Shown piece by piece: positions 19,410 to 31,489 of a DNA stretch of 64,000 nt. The notes under the pieces were generated by a model, which did not search any database, was not told the origin of the DNA, and worked only from the letters and a program-made list of their open reading frames with translations. Position numbers and translations under genes: made by a program. Numbering within the stretch: position 1 is the first letter of the stretch; every line of letters begins with the position of its first letter. Source of the stretch: Edaphochlamys debaryana (lineage: Eukaryota; Chlorophyta; Chlorophyceae; Chlamydomonadales); NCBI GenBank assembly GCA_016858145.1, contig JAEHOE010000151.1:186001-250000 (forward strand). Direction: 5' to 3'.

Positions 19410-22400
19410 TCACGGAAACCCGTTTTCCCGGAAGCCCCCGCCCGTGAGCGCTAAGGAGGTACTCGGCCGCCGCAAGGAGCCGGTCGCTGCGGGGTGGGGA
19501 GGGGAGAGACTGAGAGCGTCAGTGGAGCCCTCGGTGAAGCCATCCAGCAAGAGGGGCACGCGAAGGTAAGCCCCTGTAACCCACATCAGCCCCAGCGCCA
19601 TTCCCGACAGATGACTCACGTGATGCTCCGGAGAGCGAGGCCAGCCCCGCGGTGGCGGGCCGGGAGGTACCGTTGAGCCCAAGCGTCATGGGCGAGTGGC
19701 CCATGCCCCAGGAGGGGGCCATCTTGAGCGTGCCCTGCGGCGAGTGCGCGGCCATGGCCTTGTGCAGCGGGCTCTCGGGCCGCTGCTGTATCCGCTGCAC
19801 CGAGCGCAGGGCCACAACCATTTCAGAGTTGCGCTTCTTCTCGACCTGGGCAGAGGAGCGACACGGAGCGAAAGGCAAGGCAGGGTTAGTGACTTGTAGC
19901 ACGAGGGTAAGGTGAGTAGCATAAACAAGGGAAGGACAGATCCCTTAACCCCGCCCACGAAAGGAGTACCAGCATCAGCCTTGGTTGGCCAGTGGTCGGT
20001 GAATCCAGTGTGCCCCGCCCGTGCCCACCTGCAGCTCGGAGCGGTACCTCCCCACGGCCGTCTCCAGCTCCCGAATGTACTCCACCGTCTTGTCGCTCTT
20101 CATATCGCCCAGCACCTGCGCCGTTACCTGCGCCTTGAGCTCTGCCTCCACCTGGCGGGGTCGGGGTGGAGTGCGGGGTGTTACTGACGGACGAATCGAG
20201 GAAGATCTAAGGGCGCTGCAAGCTCAGGCCCCCTGAGGGGACCAACATAGACCTTCCTGGACAGTCGCATGCAGCCCTGGCTCTGAACTGCTGTGTCCCT
20301 CTCACCTGGGCTTTGAGCGCATCCAGGTCGACTGTGGAGCCCAGCGGAGACGTGTTGCCGCCCGACACGGCCACACTAAGCCGCCCCCCGGGTGCGCCTC
20401 CGCCGCCGCCCGACGGCCCGCTGAAGCTGACGGCCGAGGCGGTCGCCGACAGGCCCCCGCTGCCGGACCCGGTGGCCGTTGCGGCGCTGAGGGCCACCAG
20501 GCGCTCTTGGAGGTCGGCGTTCCGCTCCTGCAGGATAGGATGCCGAGTGGTTTCACGGGGTCATGCCGAGGAAGCTCACACAGCAGGCCCATCCTGAGCA
20601 AGCTGGCTGGCTGGCATCCGCGCCTCACTCCGCTCCCCGCCGCTCACCTTGAGCACCGTGAGCCGGCTGCCCTCCAGCCTCGGCGGCCGATCCCGGGCGG
20701 GCAGCTTGAAGGCCTTGACGCCGTTGCCCCGGTCGTGCACCGGCACCACCCCCGACTCCATGCGCCGCACCAGCTCCGTCACGCGCTCCGCGTACGTGGC
20801 CAGGTGGTCCAGCTCCGCCTGCGGAAGGGAGGAGGGGGAGGGCGAGGGCGAGGTCAGCCGTCAGCGTGGAAGTGGGTCGGGAGCTCGTTTTGGCGGGGAG
20901 CAATGGCGTAGGTGGCGGTGCACCCCGCAAGGCTTGAGGGAGCAGGACCGAGCGGTCAGTGTTGAGGGAAATGGGTTTGGCATGTGGATGTGAAGGGGGT
21001 GTGAGGGCCCCGGGTGCTCACCAGCAGGATGTCCCGCTCCACGGCCGCCGAGGCCCTGGCGTGGTCCAGCTGCGCCTTGACCTCGGACAGCTGCTCCGAC
21101 TGCCTGGTCAGGAAGTAGGTGCTCTGCTGCTTGAGGTTCTCCACCTGCGCCCGGTGCTCCTCGGAACCGCGGACCACCTAGACAGCGGAGGCAGAGGATT
21201 CAAGAGCAATGGTTCAAACATAGCCAGGTCTATCACACTTAGCCACCAGGAGTAGTGGGCAGCCAGCCAGTCACAGCTTGGCGTGACAAGCCTGCTTCAT
21301 GTATTAACATGTCTACCCCTGCCCCCCCAAATATCCCACTCTGGGACCTGCTCCCAGGGCCAGCTGTGTGCCTGTACTGACCTGCTTCTGCATCATGGTC
21401 TCCACCTGCTGCCGCATCATCTCGCGCTGCCGCTTCTCCAGCGCGATGGCGGCCGAGTGCTTCTCCACCAGCCCGCCCACGCTGCCAGTCACCTGGGGGG
21501 CAGGGAGAGGGACAGAAGGTGTTCAAGCGTGCGGGGCCACACAACCCCCGGTCCACGCGCGCTGCACAGCGGTGAGCCCGAGCCCGCACTCGTCAACACC
21601 AGTGCTTCGCAGGACCCTGCCAGAGCGCCCTCTCAGCCGCCCTCCCAAACCCCCACCCCCCGACTCGCACTAAACAACCCCCACACACCTGGGACAGCTG
21701 CGCCCGCAGCACGTCGATGTCCTTCATCAGCCGCGCGCTCTCCTCCTCGGCGCGCCGCCGCGCGTCGTCCACCTTGTTGGCGCTGTCGACCCGCTCCGCG
21801 TCCAGCGCCTTGGTCAGCTCCGACACCTGCTGCCGCAGCTTCTTGATCTCGCCGAACTGCGCGTGCTCCTTGCCCGCCATGCGCTCCCGGATCATGTCCA
21901 TCTCCTCCTGTGGAAGGCGGTCGAGGAGTTGGGCGAAAGAGTGTGAGGGTGTGGATACGTGGGGGTGGGAGCGAGGATGGGGCCCTCGAGGGGGCTGCGC
22001 CTGGCCGCCACGTGGCGTGATCCGGGCCCAACTCAGCAATTGGCCGCCGCACCTTTCTTGCCGTGAGCCGCTCCTCGTACTGCTGCGCGGAGGAGCGCGC
22101 CTGCGCCAGCTGCGTCTCCAGCTTCCGGATCTGCGCCTCCAGCTGCGGAGCGTAGGGAGGGGCGGGGGCAGGGGTGATGAGGCTGCAGGCTTGGGACGCG
22201 CATCTCGGTGCTGGGACAAGGCAGCACGAAAATCAGGCAGCCGGAGTTCTTTATGTCTTCCTATCCACGACATAGCAGTTAGGCACCCGGTGCGCTTGTC
22301 CAGTGTCAGCCCAAAGCGCCTGATCCCACTCACCACCGACACCCGTGCGTTTCCGCCCGTGCTCGTCGTCGGCCCCGCGGCTCCGGACGTGGTCTTGCCG

Positions 22401-25400
22401 GAGGCGTGCCCCCGATTGGACTCGCCGCCGGCCCTGCTCTTGCCCCCCATGATCTCGTCAAACATGCTGCTGCGCCCCCCCTTGAGGTCTGGCTTGTTGT
22501 GACCCCCGGCGAACCCAAACGCGCCAAACCCGCCTCCGCCCCCGGCCCCCGTGCCGCCGCTTTGCGTGCCGCCGCCGGGCCCGCCAGGCGCCTGGCCGCT
22601 GACCGAGACGTTGGCCTTGCCAAAGGTGGAGAGCATGGCGGAGAAGGCGTCCAGGCCCGCGCCGTGCCCGCCCGATTCGTGGCCGCCGGGGGCGCGCTCC
22701 AGCGGCCCCGGGTCGTTGCGCCACGAGGGGCCCGCCACGGACTCCAGCAGCTTCTGGTAGTGCGCGTGCGTCACCTCCAGCTCGTCCTTGAGCTGCGCGA
22801 CCTGGAGGGTCAGGCGGCGGTGGGGGGTGGGGTGCAGAGGGATTAGGAAGGGGTTGGTAGAGCTGGCAGGTAAGGGAGTCGAGTTGACCTTTCGAAAAGA
22901 GAGTGTCCATGCGCAGCGCAACGAGGGACTAGCCCCGGCCCGAGCGAGCCCGCAGCCCCCGCCATAGCGGGCCCTCGCTCTGTTCCGCTTTCCGAGCTGC
23001 TCCAGGTCATGTCTCCCAGGCTAAAGCGATGTTCACAAGCCCGACAAAGCTCGGTACCCACTGCGCAGGCCCCGCCATCCCCAAGCTCCACGCGCACTGC
23101 GCACCTGCGTTATGAGGTCGTCCATCACGCCTCCCTCCGGCGCGCCGCTGGTCAGCACGTTGACCTGCACACACGCATCCAGCACCATGGGACCGTCAAG
23201 CACCGGACAGGATAGCAACCCTTGCTCACAACCGACCCATGAACGCAGCTGCACGGGAGCTCGAGAGCCTTCGACGAGCAACCCCACCCCCACCTGCGGC
23301 GCCGTGGCGATGGACGAGCAGCGCACTGCGAACTGCAGCGTTGCGCTGCACTCGTCCACGTTGTCGGGCGTGGGGTTGAGGCAGGCCAGCAGGCAGGTGA
23401 AGGAGTTGCCGGTGAGCGAGTCCTTGAGGATGCGAGTGAGCTTGGAGTCGCGGAAGGGCACATGCGGCGCGCCGCCCAGCCCCGTGGCCCCCGAGGGCGA
23501 GGGTGGGAAGAAGGAGCTGCCTGGCGCCAGGGTCACGGTCTGAGGGCCCTGCGGAGCCACAGGTGGAGAAGGGTACGGCAGAGGTCAGCAGGTGGGGAGG
23601 TCGTCCGCGGTTCCCGGTTTGGGTTGCCCCCCTTCATCCCCGCCCAGCCTCGTACCCAGGTCCAACAGCGGGCAGCAATCCAGGGCCTAACACTACCCAC
23701 CAGCCTTGTGCGGCCACCTGCCGAGCCCCTGCCGTCCCCACCTGCGCCAGCGTCATGACCACCTTGCCCAGCGCCGTCAACGACTTGTTGATGGCGCTCA
23801 TCTCCTTGAGCCGCTGCCCCTCCGCGCCGCTCCGGGACTGCCGCTCGCTGCCCGCCAGGTCGATCAGGTTCAGCCGGCCTGCGAGGGCGCAGAGCGTGGG
23901 GCTGGCGTCGGCCCACAGCATGGCCTCACAACGCACAGCCCTCCCGGCTCTTTCTGCCCCAAATCTGGCCCTAAGCGGGCTGCCATGCACCACCTGGCTG
24001 GCGTTGTGGATAGGCCCTCAGCCAGCCTCCCCGTCCGGCGGTGCCCGCTGGAGGCCTCGCGACTCAGACAGCCGTCCCACACCCCCACGCACCCGTGACG
24101 GGCTGCTGGTCCCCCCGGTACGTGACCACGGACACGGTGAACACGGTGTGGGAGCGCGAGGAGACGTCGTTGGCGGCGGTGGCGGCTGTGGAGCGCAGCG
24201 CGTAGCCCGCCCGCAGCACGGCCAGCATGTCCTCCGCGGAGGTCACCTGCGGGGGAGGCCGGGGGAGGGGTCAGGCGAGGGGCGGCAGGTATAGCGGAGC
24301 AGGTATGTGGGAGCAGGTAGATGCAGGGAGAGGGAGGGGGCTGTAGGGCGTGGGGCACGACCACGTCTGCGGCTGGCCGCCCTCAGTCGGCGGCGGTTGG
24401 CCCCGCCCTGTCATCCCAAGCCGCACCGGGGCAGCACCCCTGCAGCAGCCTGGCAGCGCCCTGGTAGGCCCTGAACCCACCTCCATGTACGTCAGGTCCT
24501 TGACGAACGTCATACCCGACGAGTCCTCCATCACGTCCAGGTTCGTACGGACGTAGTCCGACGCGTCGCGCATCAGCGCGGTCGCGCTGGCCCGTGTGGC
24601 GGGCGCCCCCCCGTCTGCCATGGAGTAGGCCGACAGGCTCTGGCCCGCGTTGGCCGGGCCCCCATCCAGGCCCGCTCCCGCCCGACCCGCGTTGGACCGC
24701 AGGAAGGCCTGAGCCGCTGCGCCCAGATCCCGGATCTGCTCCAGGTAGATCTCCATGAAGCTGGTGGGGAAGGGTGGGAATGGGCGGGGCAGGGAGGGGA
24801 GGGGTGAGTCTGGGGCGTGCGTGGGTAGTAAAGAGTAATAGAGAGGGGATTCCATAGGGGTGGGGCTGAGTGAAGTGTATGACGGTTTTGGGGTGTAAGG
24901 CGGCTTTGGAGAAAGGGTACCGCCAGCGGTGGCAGGCGTACGCCTCCTCCCCGCGACGCCTTGCCTGCGGCGTAAAGGTCCTGTATGGCAGGCTGCGGCC
25001 GTCTTTGCCATCCCATCCCAACACCTCCCCTCCAACCGTGCAAGGGGCTTAGTCGATGGGCCCCCTTGCGCCAGGGCCAGCCTGCTCGGGTACTCCCCCT
25101 CCCTCCCCGGCGGCCCACCTCACGAACAGCTTCACCCTGACGCTGTTTGCTGCAGCGGCTGGGTTCGCCGCCGCAGCGTTATCCGCCTTCCGGTTGACCT
25201 GGTTCGCTGCTCGCCATAGCAGCTCGCAGGTGCGCGGTATGACGCCCAGCTCATTGTGCTCCGGCGTCCCCGGCGAGGCAAAGACGTGAGCTCCCTCCTT
25301 GCCGAACATGCTGTACGTCTTTCCACTGCCCGTCTGCCCATATGCGAAGCAGCAGGCATTGTAGCCCTGCAAGACATGCTCTATCAAAGGCTGGCCGACC

Positions 25401-25597
25401 TCCTGGAACACCGCGTCCTGCCTGGACTCCGCATCAAAGACTTTGTCGAAGACAAACTCGGAGCTGTGACCTCGCCCCGCGTCCTTCAGGTGCAGAATGC
25501 GATGCTCGGCGTCCACAACCGAGGGCTCGCCGTCTGGCGTCGGTCGCAGGCGAACGAAAACTTTGAAGCGCATACGCCGCGCATCTTGGCTATCCAT
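19410..25597 (-). CDS. Kinesin-family motor protein with N-terminal motor (16 exons)
   Basis: A microtubule motor. Exons: 25597-25119, 24760-24481, 24246-24093, 23878-23742, 23548-23294, 23164-23105, 22801-22334, 22142-22053, 21907-21689, 21492-21382, 21177-21022, 20818-20648, 20528-20306, 20151-20029, 19845-19620, 19573-19410. The total is about 1104 residues if one surplus base in exon 13 is ignored. The motor domain has the P-loop GQTGSGKT, switch I NDVSSRSH, switch [11 protein letters not shown] and the [16 protein letters not shown] helix, so it looks active. An Ala/Gly/Ser-rich insert lies in the large second exon, between EQIRDL and the switch I exon. After the motor come a Gly-rich stretch in exon 7 and coiled coils in exons 8-14, then a Ser/Pro-rich tail. 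Intron 12's acceptor leaves exon 13 one base out of frame. The subfamily is not clear; a flagellar or orphan kinesin is possible. The last exon is the weakest call. Confidence 0.83.
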
Positions 25598-26259
25598 TTC
25601 ACAGCTGCTGTCGGTTGTGCATGCGTCCCTGCTTCAGCGGACCTCTGTGAGCTGCGGGTTCTTTGTTGATGGTAGTGGTTAAATATGATGAGCTAATGAC
25701 AAGGCAGGGCAGGCCTGTCCGCTGTGGGCAGCCCCGACGGACCATCGAAGGCGCGACCAATCTCACACACGCTGCAGCCAGCACTGCAGCTCGCCCACCC
25801 CTTTTGCCCCCTCGTCCCCCACGGTGTCTCCTGACAGCGTCCTGTATACCCCCCCCCCCCCGTCTTCCTTCCCCTCTATACATTTATGTATACCCGTTGG
25901 AGCGTGCGGCCACGGTCGTGGTCAAGCACCATCGAGCCGGATGGATGGATGGTCCAAGAGGCGACAACAGGGCGCCGCACCAAAGCGAGGCGTGGAACGT
26001 GCACACCTTCCTTTCACGTTGAAGCTGTTCCGGCTGCCGTCTGTGCGGAGCAGGGGCAAGGCGGCTGACACGAAGGGCGAGCACGGTGGGGGGCTCGGGC
26101 GGCGTGCCCACGCATCGGCCGCACGCGCCCAGGCATCATGAGCACAGCAAATGCTGTTAATCCGCACCCCGGCACGCTCATTGCCACTCGTTTGCCTCAC
26201 ACATACCATACGCGCTGATACTCACAGTCTGCACCGCGTAGACACTCTCCGATCCAGCC
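25598..26259. promoter_or_regulatory. Divergent promoter region, kinesin (-) / 90-aa protein (+)
   Basis: A 662-bp gap between two divergent start codons. It contains a run of C (about 25850-25861) and an ACATTTATGTATAC stretch near 25880. No specific element can be assigned. Confidence 0.45.
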
Positions 26260-26532
26260 ATGGCGGAAGCCCCTAACCCGAATCGGCAGGCGATGGGTTT
26301 GGCTGGTTCGAACCCTAACGTGGGAGGCTTGGGCGCCGGCCAGCTGGACCTCGGCGGCGGCATGGGCGGCCGCAGCGACGCGCTGGGCTCCGCGCCGAAG
26401 GGCGCTGACGTCGATGTCGCGGGCGGCCATGGAGGGACCATCGCGGGCCAGGCCGGCCGCAATGCACCTGGACAGCAGGAGCTCCTGTCGGATGAGGGCA
26501 AGCGCGCCGAGCAGCGCGCCGGCCAGCAGTAG
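26260..26532 (+). CDS. Small hydrophilic Gly-rich protein, unknown function
   Basis: An intronless 90-residue frame with ATG at 26260. It is rich in Gly, Ala, Gln and Asn, has no Cys, Trp, Tyr or Phe, and has no signal or membrane segment. It has GGHGGTIAGQAGRNAPGQQ in the middle and EGKRAEQRAGQQ at the end. The composition is like disordered or LEA-type stress proteins, but I know no family match. A TGTAA lies 370 bp past the stop. Confidence 0.6.
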   Translation: MAEAPNPNRQAMGLAGSNPNVGGLGAGQLDLGGGMGGRSDALGSAPKGADVDVAGGHGGTIAGQAGRNAPGQQELLSDEGKRAEQRAGQQ

Positions 26533-26901
26533 GCGCGAGGCGAGTCCGGCGGGTCTCGCACTCTCGCTGGCAGCAGCGCCCCGCTGTTAGGCCTGTGACG
26601 CTAGCGTCTCTGGAACGGCGCTAGACTGACGCATGCCCCGCACGGCTGTGATCTAGCTGTACCCTCTAGGCGGGGGCTTGTAGCTCTCATGGGTAGCCGC
26701 TGGCCAATGCCGGGAGGCAAGAGCAGTTGCACAGAGCTGAGGAGGGCGTGAGGGCGTTTCGAGGGAGTGAGGGGCCTGGTAGGAACGCTCCCGTGCTGGC
26801 GGCAGTAAACCTTGGGCGTACTGCCAAATCCGTTGAGCTAGAGGTGTTGAGGCTGGCGCTCAGGGCTTGGCCTACCTTTGGCCTTGGACATGACGTTGCT
26901 A

Positions 26902-26906
26902 TGTAA
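26902..26906 (+). terminator. Polyadenylation signal TGTAA, 90-aa protein gene
   Basis: TGTAA 370 bp past the stop at 26532. Confidence 0.5.
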
Positions 26907-26908
26907 GT

Positions 26909-26913
26909 TTACA
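26909..26913 (-). terminator. Polyadenylation signal TGTAA, DOMON-b561 gene
   Basis: TTACA on the plus strand, about 670 bp past the stop at 27585. It sits two bases from the opposing TGTAA, so the two convergent transcripts would end almost at the same point. Confidence 0.45.
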
Positions 26914-27584
26914 CGCTGCTGTCGAACGGCCCAAGCCCTGTTCGAGCTTACCCCCCCACCCCTGCACACGCCCGTCCATGAATGGGCCTGACGCACCCCG
27001 CATTCCCCTTGCCTGCAGCCCTGCCCGCATAGACGTACTTGATCTGTACTGTGCCAGCCCAAAGCATAAGATGAAGTTTTGGTTTAGATGTAAGCAGCAC
27101 ACGTCCCGACGCTACAGCATTTCCCATGCTGCAGCTTATGCAACACGGATGAAACCCCTCCGTGCCCCGACGGCCGTACCACAGACCCCAATGCCCCCTC
27201 CCCGTCATGCAAAATTCAGTGCACAACTCGCCCAGATCGCTCAGACTCTCACGCCGCACTCGCACTCCTGCACCTGCATCGCATCCCCATCCATCACAAG
27301 CCTTGATAGCCCCGTTGGAAAGGGCCCCTCGACGCTGGCGAGAGCTCAGGCACAACGCATCCACGCCATTGGCACAAACCCATGCTGCCCTTGCACCTTA
27401 ACTTGGTGCACAGCAGTGCTCACAGTGCACACACGCACGTTGCGGCGTTGGGTACAGCTAAGGCTGCTACCGTACTGCCGTTGCCCAGGTGCCAACATCT
27501 CATGGATATCACAGCAGGCGCAACGTACCACGCCATGCATTATCGGCCCTGTCATAATGCTGATAGATAAGCTGTTGCGCCACC

Positions 27585-30500
27585 CTACTTTGGCTGGGCG
27601 ACCTGCAGGGTGATGCGCACATCCCGCACCTCGCCCGACCCCTCCCCGCTACTGCGGTCGCCGCCCGTGGGGCTATCCGTGCCGCTGTTGCCGTCCACCT
27701 TGGGATGTGCCATGACCGCCACGCTGGGGACCTGGCCCTTAGCGGCGTCATCCTTGACAACCTGCTTGATCTGGTTGGCAGGACCGGAGCCAGGTTCGTA
27801 CCGCCTGGATCGCATGTCATGCAGCTCTCGATCTGTACGGCGGGACCGCGCATCTCGGAGCGCCCAGTCGGTCAGGAGCAGGACGCCCATGACGGCGCCC
27901 AGCGGGGCCACCCAGGCGGCGATGGGGGCGCGGTAGATCGAGTCAGCATGTACGGCAGCGCCCACCAGGCACGTTGCCCAGGCCAGCAGGGTGCAGGCGC
28001 GGCCGAGGTTGAAGTGCAGCGGGTTCCACAGGCGGTTGCGCAGCATGGTGCCCGGGTCAGGGCGCACGAAGGCGACCAACACCTGTGTGCCCACCAGACC
28101 GCAGACCACGTAGCTGCGGGCAGGGCAGGGCAGGGCAGAGGGGCGGGGCGTACGACCGTAAGAGACGCAATACTCGGCGGACTCGTCAGGCGTCCTGGTA
28201 GCCTTGGCCCGTTCTCGATGGCTCGGAGTGTTCGGCCCCGTTCGGATTGCCAGGTCCCCAGGGCTCACCCCATGATCGCATGCTTGGAGGCGAGGGTGCC
28301 CGCGACCGGCCGGTCGAAGCGGACCAGCGCCAGGATGAAGCCGGCCGCAAAGACCGCGAAGCCGCCCAGCTGCAGGATCATGTGCAGCCAGAACCAGATG
28401 GCCTTGCCGGCCACCACCTTGCCGGGCAGGATCCACCTGGGGGTGGGCGGGCATGCGAGCAGAGGGGACGGGTGAGTGACGAGAGTTGAGCTGCGGGTCG
28501 ATGGGTACTGTGGTAGTAAACCACCTTGCTTGGACCCCGACGTTAACTCGCTGCGGGTCCGCTCGCTCACCTGTGCGCTGGGACCATGGCGCCCAGGGGC
28601 AGCATCAGCACCCACGCCACGGCCTGCGGGGGGACGGGTGCAAAGGGCGCACAGGTCAGACTCCGGCACCGCATGTGACGACCACAGCAATCAAGTGCCC
28701 TGCAGAGGCACACCCCAGCCACCTGGGCCCTTGCCGTCGCGGCCGCCTCACCATGAGCACTCCGTGTGCAATCATGACGCCGCTGTTGTCCTTGATCTCC
28801 TCCTGCGTGGCCGCGCCGCTCTGCATGTTGATAATGCCCGCGCCGTAGCCGTCCGGGGGGTGCTCCACCAGGGCGTCCTGCGGGCTGATGGCCCAGCTGT
28901 AGCGCATCACGCCCTGGGGTCCAAAGGCAAGGGGCGAGGGGTCCAGGGCGTCAGGGCGCAACATACAGGGGGTTGCGGCACCGAAGGCAAGGCCTTGGAG
29001 GCCTTGGCACCATGAGCGAATGGTGCAGAGCCCTTGGATTGTTGCCTATCGGCCCCACCGCTCGTGGGGCGAAGGCTGAGGCTGTGCTCACCGAGGTATC
29101 GAGCAGCAGCGGCGAGCTCTTGGCGCGTGGCTCCGACATGCGGCGGCTGAAGCACAGCGTGGTGGTGCCGTTGCCCTCCACCACGCCCGACGCCAGCAGC
29201 CACGAGGGGCGCACGATGTCTGTCGAGGCCATCTCGTACGAAGTCACGTGGTACAGGTCCACCGTACCGCGGCCGTCGGGGGTGGCCCAGCTGCGGAGCG
29301 GGAGTCGCGGGTTGTGAGCGGCACACGGGGGAGATGCACCCGTATCCTTGAGGCCCCTTTACCTCTTATGACATCACCAGCCCTTCCGCCCTCCAAGCCC
29401 CGTCAGTCAGCCCCCACCCCTCGTACACCCCCACTCACCCCAGCACCATGTCCGCATCGAACATGGAGGCGGGGTCCTCGGGGAAACCCAGCGACACGTA
29501 GCCGCTCACGTCCGAGGCGACGGCGAAGTGGGCCAGGCCCATGAAGGCCTCCTCGCCGGAGGCCAGGGCCTCGGGGCTGGGGCCCGTGCAGGCGTTGGGC
29601 GGAGGCGCGGCGCCGCCCAGCGTCCAGTGCACCACCACCTTGCCCAGGGCCTGGAGGGGGTGGCAGGGTGGGGTCGGGAGGAGGAGGGGTGTGAGGACGG
29701 GGTCTGAGGGTGGGTGGGTGGGGGGGGTAACGAGGCGCGGCTGGGGAGGGCTAAGGCGTGGGCAGAATAGCGGGATGGGAGATGGCATGTGGGCGTCATG
29801 TGATGAAGAGGGAGGTAGAGCTGTTGCAGGGGAGGCTGGGAGGCCGCACCTGGGAGCAGCGGTATCCGAGGGTCGAGGGGGCGCAGGAGGAGGGCGGGGC
29901 GGGGGGCATGGGGGGGTTGGGGGGAGCGGCGCCCTCCTCCGACAGGATAACGGGGGCCAGGGGCGGGAACGGGGGGCGGGGCGGCGGCGGCGGGGCCCGA
30001 GGAGCCTTCGGAGCTAGAGGAAGGGGCGGGGCGTTGGGGGAGGTAGGGGGCGGGGAGGGTTGGGGGCTGGGCGGAGACGGTTGGGGGCTGGGCGGGGAGG
30101 GCGGCTGGCGGGGTGCATCAGCTGGCGGACTGGGGCTGGGGGGAGGTGGGGGCGACGAAGGAGGAGGAGTAGGAGGCTTCGGGGAGGGTGGCGGCGGCGG
30201 GGGGGACGCTGGCGGCGGTGGCGAGCCGGGCGGGCGGCAGGCGGCGGCGGCGCAGTCTGACGTCACTGGGTCGACCGTCACCGTCCAGGTGCCTAGCCTA
30301 CACGGGACCGTAGCAGAGGGTAGGGTTGGCACAACACCACAGACATGCAATGACAAAATCATGTTGCTTGCACAGAGCCCCCGTGCTCATCCCACTGCCG
30401 TCCTGGCCCATCTCGTCTGCCTCCCTTCCCTCCAAACCTCCCTGCCCGCCCCCCTCCCTCGCCCTGCTGCCCCTCTCCCTCCCCCGCCCCCCGCACCTGA

Positions 30501-31489
30501 TGTTGGAGATGCCGCAGTTGGTCAGGCACTCGTGCGTGGCCGAGGAGGACACCACCGACACCTCCTTGCCGGCCGCGTCGCAGGGAAGGCGCAGCGTGAG
30601 GCGGTAGGTGTTCAGGATTTCGGCGTCGTTCTGCGACCAAGAGTGTGGTGGGTGTGGTGCAGGGGGGTTAAGGCGGGGCGGGGGCGTTGCAGTCGGGCGT
30701 ACTAAGGGGCAGACCGAGGGTTGCGGGGCATGTGAGTCACCAAGAACTGTTGAGCTGTGTCCAACGACGGTTCAACTTCCAAGCTGGCGGTAGCCAGCTA
30801 GCTCAGGCCATTCTTCCGCACCACCCCGCGCCCGCCGCACCTCGATGAAGCCCGGCAGGCTGCTGCTGTGGGGCGCCAGGTACACGCGGTTGCCGCAGTT
30901 GGGGTCCTGCAGGTAGCCCGGGGGCGGGCCCGCGGGCGCCTCCAGGGAGCCCAGGCTGGAGGTGAGCAGCGCGCGGCGGCCCTCGGGGGCGCCGTTGGAG
31001 GCGAGGTAGGACACCTGCGGGGGGCAGGGAAGGGGGCAGAGGCACGTGAGCCACGGCCCCCGGGTTGCGGCGGGACTCGGTCGCTGCCCGGGGCTACCTG
31101 GCAGGGTGATGAGCGTGGACCATGTGCCGTGTGCTCTTCTCTTGTCTGTGCCCCAACCCGCCCCCGGAGCCGTATATCTAAAACCATGAAGCCCCCCCCC
31201 CCGACGCCCCAACACTGCTGAGCCCCACCTCAAGGACGTGAGCTTGGCCAGGGCAGAGTCTGGCCCCTAGGTTCTCCTCGCCAAGATATGCAGCCATGGA
31301 CGTGCCCAACGGGTCTGGGACAATCTCCCAATGGTGCGGGAAGACCTCGTCCCTTGGCGGGTGGGAAGCACAGGTCTCATAGCTCTCGATGAGCTCGGGG
31401 TAAGCGCGACATTGCAGGGTTACGGCCGCCGCGACGACAACCAGCGCCAGCGATAGCGCCTTTGGCGCACACACGGCTTGGCGAGCCAT
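27585..31489 (-). CDS. DOMON-cytochrome b561 (CYBDOM) protein with polyproline linker
   Basis: CYBDOM proteins move electrons from cytosolic ascorbate across a membrane to acceptors, including ferric iron. Ten exons give 779 residues: 31489-31229, 31014-30841, 30630-30497, 30297-29850, 29650-29439, 29290-29092, 28913-28752, 28623-28571, 28436-28269, 28113-27585; phases agree. A signal peptide (ALSLALVVVAAAVTLQC) is followed by a Cys-containing domain (to about residue 205), a roughly 90-residue PPPSP/PSPPSPQP linker (to about 300), and the DOMON domain (about 340-485, with VVVHWTLGG, GYVSLGFPEDP and MRYSWAI). The b561 membrane core follows (about 515-680). Four core histidines are visible in AHGVLM, FWLHMI, SKHAIMG and NPLHFN. 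The cytosolic tail is hydrophilic. It is head to head with the FEA-like gene. Domain calls are firm; the ferric-reductase role is inference. Confidence 0.85.

Larger units (their letters stand above)
26533..27584. other. Intergenic region between convergent genes
   Basis: It holds the two facing 3' UTRs. A 211-codon plus-strand frame (26978-27613) overlaps the end of the next gene and lacks any domain; I treat it as chance. Confidence 0.5.

Noticed and set aside
22810..25118. Several plus-strand frames opposite the kinesin gene
   Set aside because: They mirror kinesin exons and have no similarity or splice pattern of their own.
26978..27613. 211-codon plus-strand open frame
   Set aside because: It overlaps the end of the CYBDOM gene, has no domain or splice support, and lies in two facing 3' UTRs.
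29541..30705. Long Gly/Ala/Arg-rich plus-strand frames
   Set aside because: They are the antisense of the polyproline linker of the CYBDOM protein; poly-Pro codons read as poly-Gly in reverse.
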